Positions 32,999 to 43,805 of a DNA stretch of 51,462 nt are shown piece after piece. The notes under the pieces are model-generated. The model was not told the DNA's origin, ran no database searches, and saw only the letters and a program-made list of their open reading frames with translations. The DNA is from Nioella sp. MMSF_3534. Lineage in GTDB: Bacteria; Pseudomonadota; Alphaproteobacteria; Rhodobacterales; Rhodobacteraceae. The position numbers were made by a program, and so were the translations under genes. Location of the stretch: NCBI RefSeq assembly GCF_030732985.1, contig NZ_JASHJX010000031.1, positions 1 through 51,462 on the forward strand. The letters run 5' to 3'. Within the stretch, counting starts at the first letter, position 1, and the number at the start of each line of letters is the position of its first letter.

Positions 32999-33580
32999 CT
33001 AGACGGTCAGCCGGGCGACCAACGCGTCAACAAGCACGTTTTGCCGGTGTTTGAGCGGGTCATCCAGCGCCTCGGCCAGCCCTGACATCAGGGCCAACCC
33101 AAGCACCGCCGAATGCGCGGCGAAGGCCTGTTGGCGGGCGGTTGCAGCATCCGGGCCAAGATGGGCGGCCAGCGCGGCATAGAGCCGGTCCGTGATCGCG
33201 TGGACCTTGTCCAGAACCGCCCGGTCGCGCGTCTCCTCTGCGCTGCGCGTCAGGGTCTGGGGCAGCAGGTACATCGCGCGGAACCGGGTCAGGTCGGACA
33301 GGTGAAACCCCGCAACGGCCCGCACGAACCGGGCAATCGCGTCGGTCTCGTCCGTCGCATCCCGCAATGCGGTCTCGGCCAGCGCGGCTTCCTCCTCCAG
33401 CCATGGCAGAAACAGGGCCGCCAGCAGGTCCGGCTTGGTCGGATACCAGTAGAGCACCGCCTGTTTCGACCGCCCGAGCCGCGCCGCAATCGCGTCGAAC
33501 GACACCGCCCCAAGCCCGCCTTCGGCCAGCAGGTCGCGGGCAATCTCAAGGATCTGGTCGCCGGTTCGGGAACGGGTCAT
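32999..33580 (-). CDS. TetR/AcrR-family transcriptional repressor (with MAPEG gene)
   Basis: A 193-aa repressor. The helix-turn-helix lies in residues ~8-55 (ILEIARDLLAEGGLGAVSFDAIAARLGRSKQAVLYWYPTK in the usual TetR spacing). The C-terminal helical part would bind a small ligand. It is divergent from a MAPEG-family gene, with an inverted repeat (33600-33616) between them that is the likely operator. A very similar sequence stands before alkB at 44871-44895, so it may control that gene too. ATG 33580 is chosen; longer forms run through the operator. Confidence 0.9.
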   Translation of the reverse strand: MTRSRTGDQILEIARDLLAEGGLGAVSFDAIAARLGRSKQAVLYWYPTKPDLLAALFLPWLEEEAALAETALRDATDETDAIARFVRAVAGFHLSDLTRFRAMYLLPQTLTRSAEETRDRAVLDKVHAITDRLYAALAAHLGPDAATARQQAFAAHSAVLGLALMSGLAEALDDPLKHRQNVLVDALVARLTV

Positions 33581-33599
33581 GGGCGCCTTGCTTGCAAAC

Positions 33600-33616
33600 T
33601 TACCATTGGTAGGTAA
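33600..33616. promoter_or_regulatory. Probable TetR operator
   Basis: TTACC-ATTGGTA-GGTAA: outer arms of 5 bp, and a nested inner palindrome TACCATTGGTA. It lies 20 bases before the TetR start and 51 before the MAPEG start, so one repressor could control both. Confidence 0.7.
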
Positions 33617-33667
33617 ACTGAGGGACGCCACGCGGCACGTCAAGCCAGGACAGGGAGATTACCGAAG

Positions 33668-34144
33668 ATGACCAGCATTCAGCAGCTTCTGACCTGGGAT
33701 AACCCGGTCTTCACCGCCTATGTGATTGCCGCTGCCGTGACGGTGCTGAAGGTGATGGGGCAGGGCTGGATGACGGTTTGGCGGTTTCAGACCACCGGCA
33801 GGGGCCTTGCCAGCCCCGAGGATGCGGCGAAGGGCTTGCTGAACCCTGCGCCGGACCCGTCGCAACTGGATCTTGACGACTATGTCGACCGCTCGCGCCG
33901 GATGCACAGGAATGACCTTGAAAACATCCCCGCCTTCTGGGTGGCGGGGTTTCTGTTCGTGCTCATTGACCCCGCTTTGGCATTGGCGCAGGCGCTTTTC
34001 TATGGCTTCCTCGCCGCGCGGGCGGGCCATTTCTGGGCCTATGCCACCGCGCGCTCGCATGAGGTTCGGGCCAGTTTCTACACCATCGGATCGCTCATCG
34101 TGATCTGGATGGGTGTTCAGGTTCTGTGGGTGGCGCTGACCTAG
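33668..34144 (+). CDS. MAPEG-family membrane protein
   Basis: A 158-aa protein with four membrane helices (about residues 13-35, 78-100, 101-120 and 135-156) and the MAPEG signature around RMHRNDLENIPAFW and ARSHEVRASFY. The family comprises membrane-bound glutathione transferases and related enzymes that detoxify lipophilic compounds. Control by the divergent TetR repressor fits a xenobiotic response. Its TAG stop shares the CTAG tetramer with the stop of the convergent crotonase gene. Confidence 0.88.
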   Translation: MTSIQQLLTWDNPVFTAYVIAAAVTVLKVMGQGWMTVWRFQTTGRGLASPEDAAKGLLNPAPDPSQLDLDDYVDRSRRMHRNDLENIPAFWVAGFLFVLIDPALALAQALFYGFLAARAGHFWAYATARSHEVRASFYTIGSLIVIWMGVQVLWVALT

Positions 34145-34902
34145 AAATCCTTGAGAAGCCGCGTGGTTTCGGGGTCGAGAAAGCCCGCGACGGTGGCCTC
34201 GGTTTCCAGTGCCAGCGCCCGGTGCAGGTCGGGCACGGCGGCGGCGTAGAGCACGCGCTTCATGGCGCGCGCGGACAGGACGGGCAGCGCGGCGAGCTTG
34301 CGCGCGACGGCAAGCGCCTCACCCGCAAGCGCCTCATCTGCCACCACGCGCCAGGCGACGCCAAGTTCCTGCAATTGTGCCGCGTCGTAACGCTCACCGA
34401 AGAACAGCATCTCGCGCGCCTTGTTCAGGCCAACGAGGTTGGGCAGCAGCGTCGTGACCGCCCCGGTAACGAAAAGGTTGAGCGAGACCTCTGGGAAGAA
34501 CCCCTTCGCGCTTTCCCCCCAGATCGGGAAGTCGCAGTTGATCGCCCATTCAAACCCGCCGCCCACGGCCCATCCGTTGATCGCGCCAACGACAGGTTTC
34601 GGCCCGAGGCAGATCGCCCGCGTCGCGGCCTGGATCAGTTCGACCAGCGCGCGGGCTTCGGCCTCGCTTTCGGGGTGGCTGTGGTCCTGCCGATCATCGC
34701 CCGCGCAGAAGGCGCGGCCCTCGCCGGTGAAGATGATGGCCCGCGTCAAAGGGCAGGCATTGGCATCGTCGAAGGCGCGGGTCACGTCGCGGATCAGCGC
34801 GGGGTTCATGGCGTTCAGCCGCTCGGGGCGATTGAGGGCAATCCGCCTGACGCCATCTTCTACAAGATCACTCCGCACCGTGTCATAGGTGAAACCGGTC
34901 AT
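34141..34902 (-). CDS. Enoyl-CoA hydratase/isomerase (crotonase) family protein
   Basis: A 253-aa crotonase-fold enzyme. Oxyanion-hole parts are seen at GRAFCAGDD and INGWAVGGGFEWAINCDF; the acidic residue in GFFPEVSLNLF is the candidate catalytic Glu. It ends a TetR / PaaK-like ligase / crotonase operon, one base after the ligase stop. This pairing suggests activation of an aromatic or other organic acid to its CoA ester and then hydration or ring processing. The substrate is not evident. Confidence 0.9.
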   Translation of the reverse strand: MTGFTYDTVRSDLVEDGVRRIALNRPERLNAMNPALIRDVTRAFDDANACPLTRAIIFTGEGRAFCAGDDRQDHSHPESEAEARALVELIQAATRAICLGPKPVVGAINGWAVGGGFEWAINCDFPIWGESAKGFFPEVSLNLFVTGAVTTLLPNLVGLNKAREMLFFGERYDAAQLQELGVAWRVVADEALAGEALAVARKLAALPVLSARAMKRVLYAAAVPDLHRALALETEATVAGFLDPETTRLLKDF

Positions 34903-34903
34903 C

Positions 34904-36195
34904 TCAATACTCCCTCAGCACGCGCTTGGTCTTGCCCTCGGTCACAGGGAAGGTGCCATGGGGCACCAGCGTGACCCGCGCGGTGGCCCCGAGGTTGCGC
35001 TTCATGGCGGCCTCGACCTCGGCCTTCAGCGCGTTGCTCGCGTCGCGTCCCTTCGCCAGTTCCACCGTGATCGGCAGGGCGTCATAGGGCGGCGGGGCGT
35101 CCAGCACGATCCGATAGTCGCCCGACAGCGCCCCGATCCCGCTCAGCACCGCCGCGACCATGGTGGGGAAGAGGTTCAGCCCCCGCACCACCACCATGTC
35201 ATCGCTGCGCCCCACCACCCGGAAGCGGAAGCCGTGCCGCCCGCATTGGCAGGGCTCAGTCGTGTCGATGGCGATGATATCCCCGGTGCGGAACCTGACC
35301 AGCGGCTGACAGTCGCGGGCCAGATGGGTCAGCACCAGTTCGCCCTCGACGCCCGACGCGATGGCCAGCGGTTCCTCGGTTTCGGGGTCGATGAGTTCGG
35401 GCCAGAGCACATCGGCCGCCATGTAGTGCAGCCGCGTGTCATGCTCACATTGCGCGGCGAAGTTGGAAAACACGTCCGACACGCCGTAATTGGCGTTGCG
35501 CGGCTCCATCCCCCAGGTTTCGCGGATACGGTCGCGCAGGGCGGGGTCATCGAGCCCCGGTTCCCCGCCAAAAAGCCCCAGCTTCAGGCCAAGGTCGCGC
35601 GGGCGCATCCCCATCCCTTCCAGCACCCGTTCCAGAACGGCGGGGTAGGAGGGCGTGCAGGAGATGGCGTTGATCCCGACCTCCTGAATGGTGCGGATCA
35701 GCAGGTCGGTCGATCCCACACCGAAGGGCACGACCAAAGCGCCCGTCGCTTCCAGCGTCATGTGATCGGTCACGCCGCCCATCCACATCTGGTAGTTCAG
35801 GCAATGCACAACGGTGTGGTCTGGCGTCAGCCCGGCAGAGGACTGGCAGCGCCCGCCGACCGTTCCCGTAATGGCAGAATCGCGCGCCGACATGGCAAGG
35901 TTCATCGCCTGTCCCGTGGTGCCCGAGGTCCGATGCAGCCGGTTGGCGGCGCTGCGCGGCGCGGCGAGGTAATCGCCGAAAGGCGGGTGCGCGGCCTGAG
36001 ACAGCCGCAGCCCGGCCTTGTCCGACAGGGGCAGCGCGGGCAGGTCGCGCAGATAGGTAGGTGGCACTGCCCCGTCCCAGAGCGCCCTGTAGAAGGCGGA
36101 ATTCTCCGCCACATGCGCGCGCTGCGCTGTCCACGCCTCCTGTTGTGCGGGCAGCAATGCCTCGGCCGATTGGAATTCGGCCCTGTCGATCAGGC

Positions 36196-36199
<4 letters not shown>
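34904..36199 (-). CDS. Phenylacetate-CoA ligase family (PaaK-like) AMP-forming ligase
   Basis: A 431-aa adenylate-forming enzyme of the PaaK type. The ATP-binding motif is HRTSGTTGQAMNLAM (about residues 89-103); NYGVSDVF lies at the place of the acid/adenylate site; FRTGDIIAIDTTEPCQCGRHGFRF and GRSDDMVVVRGLNLFP are typical PaaK segments, and the C-terminal TEGKTKRVLREY carries the expected Lys. It makes acyl-CoA from an aromatic acid, ATP and CoA. It overlaps the TetR gene by 4 bases and is followed by a crotonase. Confidence 0.92.
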
Positions 36200-38374
<2,175 letters not shown>

Positions 38375-38375
<1 letters not shown>

Positions 38376-39160
38376 TGGCAAGGGGGCTGGCATATGTGCT
38401 GGCCCTTCTGCTTTGGGCTGGCGGGGCAGGGGCCTGCACGGTCGATCCCGCCAGCACCACCGCCTATCCCGGCAGCGTGACGGTCGATCCCGACACGCGC
38501 GGCGCCGTTTCCCGTGCATGGTTTGACAATCCCGTCACCCGCTACCGGCATTTTGTTCTGGGGCGAGAGCACGAGCCGGAAACGCTGTGGGTGGATGCCA
38601 TCGGCAATCAGGGGCTTTGCGGCCATGCACTGACGCTCGATGCTGATCACGTCTTCGAGGATGTGGCCCCACGGCTGGCCGATCTCGACGGGGATGGAAC
38701 CAATGAGGTCATCGTCGCCCGCAGCCATCTGAGCCAGGGCGCGCAGCTTGCCGTCTACCGCTGGACCGGCACGAACCTGATCCTCGCGGCCACCACCCCC
38801 TATATCGGCCGCAGCAATCGCTGGCTGGCCATCGTCGGCGCCGCCGATCTCGATGGCGACGGAGCGATGGAGATCGCCTATATTGACCGCCCGCATCTGG
38901 CTCGCACCCTGCGCGTCTGGCGTTACGCGGATGGAACCCTCACCGAAGCGGCGGCAGCCACCGGCCTCACCAATCACCGCATCGGCGAGGGCCACATATC
39001 TTCCGGCATCCGCGCGTGCGACGGCGGCCCGGAAATCCTGACCGCAGACACCAACTGGACCCGCCTCATCGCCACCCGCTTAAACGGCCAGCGCCTCGCC
39101 GCCCGCGATCTCGGCCCCTGGTCACCACAGGTGCTCGACGCGGCCCTGACCTGCTCCTGA
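38375..39160 (+). CDS. Secreted FG-GAP/VCBS-repeat protein
   Basis: A 261-aa exported protein with a signal peptide (residues ~1-20, LLLWAGGAGA then C). Two calcium-binding FG-GAP type repeats are visible: LADLDGDGTNEVIVA and ADLDGDGAMEIAYID, in a single beta-propeller-like domain with two Cys pairs. The role is unknown; similar proteins are conserved in Rhodobacterales. It begins with the TGATG overlap with the ferredoxin gene. The 313-bp gap after it (39161-39473) is filled by a dispersed repeat and an 11-bp array. Confidence 0.82.
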
Positions 39161-39163
39161 CCC

Positions 39164-39346
39164 TTTCATCTTGGCAACAAATACCTCCGCCGGAGGCATC
39201 CCGCCCGAGCCACAAGACTAGACGCCGAGGATGGTCTCCTGCGCTCGCCACAACTCCGTGGCAACGCGGCATGTCGAGGCTCCCCGCGTCAGCGGGGGGG
39301 TGAGACGGGCCGCTCGCGGGTCGACGCCGGCAGGCGGCGAAACCGC
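39164..39346. repeat. Dispersed ~180-bp repeat, copy 2
   Basis: It matches 12840-13017 in order and length. Left end CTTTCATCTTGGCAACAAATAC starts three bases after a stop codon in this copy; the hairpin is CCCCGC gtca GCGGGG (39282-39297); the right end is GGGTCGACGCCG then AGGCGGCGAAACCGC. It lies between the convergent FG-GAP and purD genes and is followed nine bases later by an 11-bp repeat array. Confidence 0.75.
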
Positions 39347-39355
39347 GTTTTCGTC

Positions 39356-39399
39356 CGTACAGGGGGTGTATGGGGGGTGTACGGGGGGTGTACACATGG
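39356..39399. repeat. 11-bp tandem repeat array, site 3
   Basis: Units: CGTACAGGGGG, TGTATGGGGGG, TGTACGGGGGG and a degenerate TGTACACATGG, all contiguous and in phase. The array sits between a dispersed repeat and the purD stop codon. The remaining ~74 bp to 39473 hold nothing I can name. Confidence 0.85.
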
Positions 39400-39473
39400 C
39401 GACAGGCACAAAACGCGACAACGGCCCGCTAGCAGGCGCGCGGGTCGACGTGGCGCAGCCACGGCGAAATCCC

Positions 39474-40742
39474 TCAGTCTGAAAGCGCCCGCCATCCGAT
39501 ATCGGCGCGGTTGAACCCTTCGGGCCAGTCGACGCGCTCGACCAGCGCATAGGCCCTGTCGCGCGCCTCTTGCAGGCTTTTGCCGCGTGCCGTCAGTGCC
39601 AGAACCCGGCCGCCAACAGCGGTCACGACCCCGGCTTCCCGCCTGGTTCCGGCATGGAAACACATCTCGAAGCTGGTTTCGGGAAGAGCTTCCAGCCCTC
39701 GGATCACACTGCCTTTCTCATAGCTTCCGGGATAGCCTTCTGCGGCCATCACCACGGTCATCGCATGGTCATCGGCCCAGTTGACGGCCATCTGGTCCAG
39801 CCGCCCCTCGGAGGCCGCCAGCATCAGGTCCAGCGCCTGCGCGCCAAGGCGCAGCATCAGGCACTGGCATTCGGGATCGCCGAAGCGCACGTTATATTCG
39901 ATCAGCTTGGGCTGACCGTCCTTGATCATCAGCCCGGCGAACAGCACGCCCTGAAACGGCATCCCCCGCCGCGCCATTTCCGCCATCGACGGCTTGATGA
40001 TGTCTTCCATCGTTTTCAATACGATGGAGTCCGACATGACCGGCGCCGGACTGTAGGCGCCCATGCCGCCGGTATTGGGTCCGGTATCGCCATCGCCCAC
40101 CCGCTTGTGATCCTGCGCGGTGCCCACGGGCAGCACCGTCTTGCCATCGGACAGCACGAAGAACGAGGCTTCCTCGCCCTCCAGGAACTCCTCGATCACC
40201 ACCTCCGCGCCCGCCGCGCCGAAGCTGCCGCCGAACATGTCGTCGATGGCGGCCAACGCCTCGTCCTCGGTCATCGCCACGATCACGCCCTTGCCCGCGG
40301 CCAGCCCGTCGGCCTTGATCACGATCGGGGCCCCCTGTGCGCGGATATACTCTTTGGCCGGGTCCGCCTCGGTAAAGCGCGCATAGGCTGCCGTCGGCGC
40401 GCCTGAGGCGTCGCAGATCTCCTTGGTAAACGCCTTGGACGCCTCCAGCGCCGCCGCCGCCTTGGATGGCCCGAAGGTCAGGATCCCCGCCTCGCGCAGG
40501 GCGTCCGCCACGCCTGCCGCAAGGGGCGCTTCCGGGCCGATGATGACGAAATCCACCGCTTCCTCGGCGCACAGGTCCAGCACCGCGCTTGCGTCCTCGG
40601 GGTCGATCGCGGCACAATCGGCAATCTGGCCAATGCCGCCATTGCCCGGTGCCACGATCAGCTTGTCGCATTTGGGGTTCTGCAGCACGGCCCATGCCAG
40701 AGCATGTTCGCGCCCGCCGCTGCCCAGGATCAGAATGTTCAC
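39474..40742 (-). CDS. purD: Phosphoribosylamine--glycine ligase
   Basis: A 422-aa ATP-grasp enzyme of purine synthesis that joins phosphoribosylamine and glycine. The N-terminus NILILGSGGREHALAWA, the segment IGPEAPLAAGVAD, the ATP-grasp parts VIKADGLAAGKGVIVA and VIEEFLEGEEASFF, and the metal-binding ARFGDPECQ-like VRFGDPECQCLMLRL are all present. The start is GTG 40742, with GGGGAG upstream; the frame to 40823 is not used. Full family length. It is transcribed alone, convergent with the FG-GAP gene. Confidence 0.97.
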   Translation of the reverse strand: MNILILGSGGREHALAWAVLQNPKCDKLIVAPGNGGIGQIADCAAIDPEDASAVLDLCAEEAVDFVIIGPEAPLAAGVADALREAGILTFGPSKAAAALEASKAFTKEICDASGAPTAAYARFTEADPAKEYIRAQGAPIVIKADGLAAGKGVIVAMTEDEALAAIDDMFGGSFGAAGAEVVIEEFLEGEEASFFVLSDGKTVLPVGTAQDHKRVGDGDTGPNTGGMGAYSPAPVMSDSIVLKTMEDIIKPSMAEMARRGMPFQGVLFAGLMIKDGQPKLIEYNVRFGDPECQCLMLRLGAQALDLMLAASEGRLDQMAVNWADDHAMTVVMAAEGYPGSYEKGSVIRGLEALPETSFEMCFHAGTRREAGVVTAVGGRVLALTARGKSLQEARDRAYALVERVDWPEGFNRADIGWRALSD

Positions 40743-40821
40743 GTGGCACTCCCCGCCTGATAGGTTTGGGCGGGGAATACCCAAGCCCGGCCATGGGCAC
40801 AAGAAGAGGGGATGCCGCAGC

Positions 40822-41424
40822 ATGAAGGATCAGGCCCTTTGGGAACGGATCGAGGCTCATCCGATGCCGGAGGGCTTCGTCGAACTGCTTGTGGCACGCA
40901 CCGGATGGCCCCGCGACCGGGCCGAGGCGGCGGTTGCCGAATACCGGCGCTTGGCCTACCTGGTCGCGCGCGTCAAAACCGCGCGCCAGGTGCCGTCGAA
41001 AGTGGTGGAGCAGGTCTGGCGGTTGCATGGGGAAGACCGCGCCGCCTATGCCCGGTTCTGTGGCGAGGCGCTCGGGCGGGACTGGCATTTGCCCGATGGT
41101 CCCTTTCCCCGACGCAGCGGCCGGGACATGGAACTGACGTTGAAGGCCTATGCGCGGGAGTTTGGCGAGACCGCACCGGCGCGGATCTGGCCCGACCCCA
41201 ATCGGCGGCTGAGATTGGGCATCGCGGGCGCTGTCGCGGTGGCGGGCGCGGCGGGGTCCCTGGCCACGGTGTCCGTTCTGCCGGTGGTCGCCGGTGGCGC
41301 GCTCGCCGCACTGATCGTCTGGCTTGGCAATCGCGGCAGCGTGGAGGCGGGCGATCACTGGTGGTATCTTCCCGGTGGCGACGCGGGGTTTGATGGTGGA
41401 GACAGTGGCGGCGGATGTGATTGA
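40822..41424 (+). CDS. Membrane-linked Gly-rich-tail protein, intact paralogue
   Basis: A 200-aa protein I do not recognise by name. The N-terminal ~125 residues are soluble and contain YRRLAYLVA and SKVVEQVWRLH, similar in pattern to a family with a VDxVWHLH motif found beside Gly-rich tails. Two hydrophobic segments follow (about residues 132-152 and 153-170), and the tail is Gly/Asp-rich ending in GGGCD. The gene at 41521-42119 is a broken tandem paralogue with the same layout. ATG 40822 has GAGGGG upstream. Confidence 0.75.
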   Translation: MKDQALWERIEAHPMPEGFVELLVARTGWPRDRAEAAVAEYRRLAYLVARVKTARQVPSKVVEQVWRLHGEDRAAYARFCGEALGRDWHLPDGPFPRRSGRDMELTLKAYAREFGETAPARIWPDPNRRLRLGIAGAVAVAGAAGSLATVSVLPVVAGGALAALIVWLGNRGSVEAGDHWWYLPGGDAGFDGGDSGGGCD

Positions 41425-41520
41425 GGACACATCTCCGGAATCGGCGTCTTTGCCATCGGGCTGGCCATCTGCAACCATGAATACTTACAATGACTAAGTG
41501 ATGTGATTGCGAGTCAGGTG

Positions 41521-42119
41521 ATGAAAGAGTCTGAGCTTTGGGAGCGTTGCCGCACCTATCCCCTTCCCACCGGTCCTGACGGGCAGGATTTACCACCTGG
41601 CTAAGCGAGGAAGAGGGTCTGTCCAAGGGGCAGGCCAATGAACTGGTCCTCGAATACCGTCGCTGTGTTTACCTGGCGGCCTCCGGAGCGGCAGAGCCTC
41701 CGATTGCCCCGAAAGCGATTGCCAGCGTGCGTGCGTTGCATGTGACCTCAGGGGATTTACCGAAGTTCAGGGAGGATGTTCTGGGCGGCGCGCCGCTTCC
41801 CAGCTTCGGACGACCGGACAAGCGCAGTCTCGCGGGTCTGGTGGCCGCCTATGAAAGGGAGTTCGGCAAGACCCCCAATCCCAGGATCTGGACCCACACA
41901 TCGCGGCGCTGGTACTGGGTCGCTGCGGCGCTTCTCTTCGGTGCGGGTGCGGCGGGCGCTCTGGTGGAGGGCACGCCGATGTTGCTGGCCCTTGGCGGCA
42001 TTCCAGCGGCGCTGCTGGTTGTCTTTCTGCTGACCGAGGGCAGGATGGCCGGGGCGGATGGTCTGACCGATGCGGCCCGGTATGGCGGTGGCATGGGTGG
42101 CGGCGGCGGTGTGAATTGA
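41521..42119 (+). pseudogene. Frameshifted paralogue of the Gly-rich-tail protein
   Basis: From ATG 41521 the reading MKESELWERCRTYPLPTG follows the paralogue upstream (ALWERIEAHPMPEG), then shifts and stops at TAA 41602. In the other frame GFTTWLSEEEGLS continues the match (paralogue: GFVELLVARTGWP) and stays open to 42119, with the conserved EYRR, AAYEREFGKTPNPRIW, two hydrophobic segments and a GGGGG-rich tail. Removing 14 bases (41574-41587) restores PLPTGFTTWL with no extra residue. A fragment from 41727 could still be translated. It could also be a sequencing error, but a 14-base insertion is an unusual one. Confidence 0.85.
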
Positions 42120-42156
42120 ACTGGCTCCCGCCGGGACCGCACGCTAGTCTTTCCCC

Positions 42157-43707
42157 ATGACTGATTTGCTGGAAGATGACGCCCCGGGCAACGCGCCGGA
42201 ATTCACGGTCTCCGAGATCTCGGGGGCGGTCAAACGCACCATCGAGGGGAGTTTCTCGCATCTGCGGGTGCGCGGCGAGGTCGGGCGGCTATCGCGGCCC
42301 CGGTCGGGCCATGTCTATCTGGATCTCAAGGATGACCGCAGCGTTCTGGCCAGCGTGATCTGGAAGGGTGTCTCGGCGCGGCTGGCGACCCAGCCCGAGG
42401 AGGGGATGGAGGTGATCGCCACCGGGCGGCTCACGACCTTTCCCGGTCAATCCAAATACCAGCTGGTGATCGAGGATATCCGCCCTGCCGGCATGGGCGC
42501 GCTGATGGCGATGCTGGAAAAGCGAAAGGCGGCGCTGGCCGCCGAAGGGCTGTTCGATGAGGCGCGCAAGCAGAAGCTGCCGTTTCTGCCAGAGGTGATC
42601 GGGGTTGTGACCTCGCCCTCTGGTGCGGTGATCCGCGATATCCTGCACCGTCTGCGCGACCGGTTCCCGCGCAAGGTGCTGATCTGGCCGGTTGCCGTGC
42701 AGGGCGCGAAATGCGCGCCGGAAGTGGCTGCGGCTATCCGGGGTTTCAACGCGTTTCCAGCTGGGCGTTTGCCAAGGCCCGACCTGCTGATCGTGGCGCG
42801 CGGAGGTGGCTCGCTGGAGGATCTGTGGGGGTTCAACGAGGAAGCGGTTGTAAGGGCGGCGGCCGAAAGTGCCATCCCGCTGATATCCGCCGTGGGGCAC
42901 GAAACCGACACGACGCTGATCGACTACGCCTCAGACCGGCGCGCGCCCACGCCCACGGCGGCGGCGGAAATGGCGGTGCCGGTGCGGCTCGATCTGCTGA
43001 ACTGGGTGGGCGATCAGGGCGCGCGGGCGACGCGGGCGGCGACGCAGACGGTGGCGCTCAGGCGGCAGCGGCTTGGCGATCTGGCGCGCGGGCTGCCCCG
43101 GCCCGAAGCACTTGTGGAGGCCGCACGACAGCGGCTGGATTATCTGGGTGCCGGGCTCGACCCGGCCTTGCGGGCCCTGGCACGGGAAAAGCGGATGCGT
43201 CTTGAGGCGCAGGCCGCGCGGCTGGCCCCGGCTCTGGACCGTGGGGTTGCCACGCGGCGTGTGGCGCTTGGACGGGCCGAGGCGGGGCTGTCGCCCGCGC
43301 GGCTCGGGGCCGGGGTGCGACAGCGGCGCGAGGCCCTGGACCGGTTGGCGGCGCGGATGTCGCCGGAGCGGCTGGCCGATCGCACGGCGCGCGACCGGCA
43401 GCGGTTCGAGGATCTCTCCACCCGATTTGCCCGTTTGGCGGAGCAGGGTGTCGCCCAGAAGCGGGACCGGCTGGCGGCGCTGGAACGGTTGCGCCAGACG
43501 CTTGGCTATACAGAGACGCTGAAGCGTGGCTATGCGGTGGTGCGGGCCGGGGCGTCTGTGCTGACAACGCGAGAGGTGGCACAGGCGCATGCGCGGCTGG
43601 AGGTGGAGTTCGCGGATGGCAGGCTCGGCGTGATGACCGAAAGCGGACCGGCGCGTGGCAAGCGCGGCGGCGGCAAGGATGAACCGGAGCAGGGGAGCCT
43701 GTTCTGA
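42157..43707 (+). CDS. xseA: Exodeoxyribonuclease VII large subunit
   Basis: A 516-aa subunit of the single-strand-specific exonuclease ExoVII. The N-terminal OB fold (FTVSEISGAVKRTIEGSFSHLRVRGEV, residues ~12-105) is followed by the catalytic domain (GVVTSPSGAVIRDI, IVARGGGSLEDLWGFNEE, SAVGHETDTTLIDYASDRRAPTPTAAAEMAVP) and a long Arg-rich coiled coil, ending in a Lys/Gly tail. It needs a small subunit encoded elsewhere. It begins 37 bases after the broken paralogue, and is not otherwise in an operon. Confidence 0.97.
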   Translation: MTDLLEDDAPGNAPEFTVSEISGAVKRTIEGSFSHLRVRGEVGRLSRPRSGHVYLDLKDDRSVLASVIWKGVSARLATQPEEGMEVIATGRLTTFPGQSKYQLVIEDIRPAGMGALMAMLEKRKAALAAEGLFDEARKQKLPFLPEVIGVVTSPSGAVIRDILHRLRDRFPRKVLIWPVAVQGAKCAPEVAAAIRGFNAFPAGRLPRPDLLIVARGGGSLEDLWGFNEEAVVRAAAESAIPLISAVGHETDTTLIDYASDRRAPTPTAAAEMAVPVRLDLLNWVGDQGARATRAATQTVALRRQRLGDLARGLPRPEALVEAARQRLDYLGAGLDPALRALAREKRMRLEAQAARLAPALDRGVATRRVALGRAEAGLSPARLGAGVRQRREALDRLAARMSPERLADRTARDRQRFEDLSTRFARLAEQGVAQKRDRLAALERLRQTLGYTETLKRGYAVVRAGASVLTTREVAQAHARLEVEFADGRLGVMTESGPARGKRGGGKDEPEQGSLF

Positions 43708-43805
43708 CCGGGATTGCGCTGCCTTCGGCATCGCCCGGGGAACGCCCCTCCTCAGACCCCTCTGGGGCCTTCGTCGGTGCGTGTTGCCACGGACAAGTGG
43801 CCAGG

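Noticed and set aside
41589-41591. Single-base deletion in a T-run as the cause of the frameshift
   Set aside because: One added T would restore the frame but leave five extra residues relative to the paralogue, whereas removal of 14 bases gives an alignment without gaps.
43708-43805. Terminator between the convergent xseA and alkB genes
   Set aside because: Several small GC-rich stems are possible but none is followed by a T-run, so no call is made.
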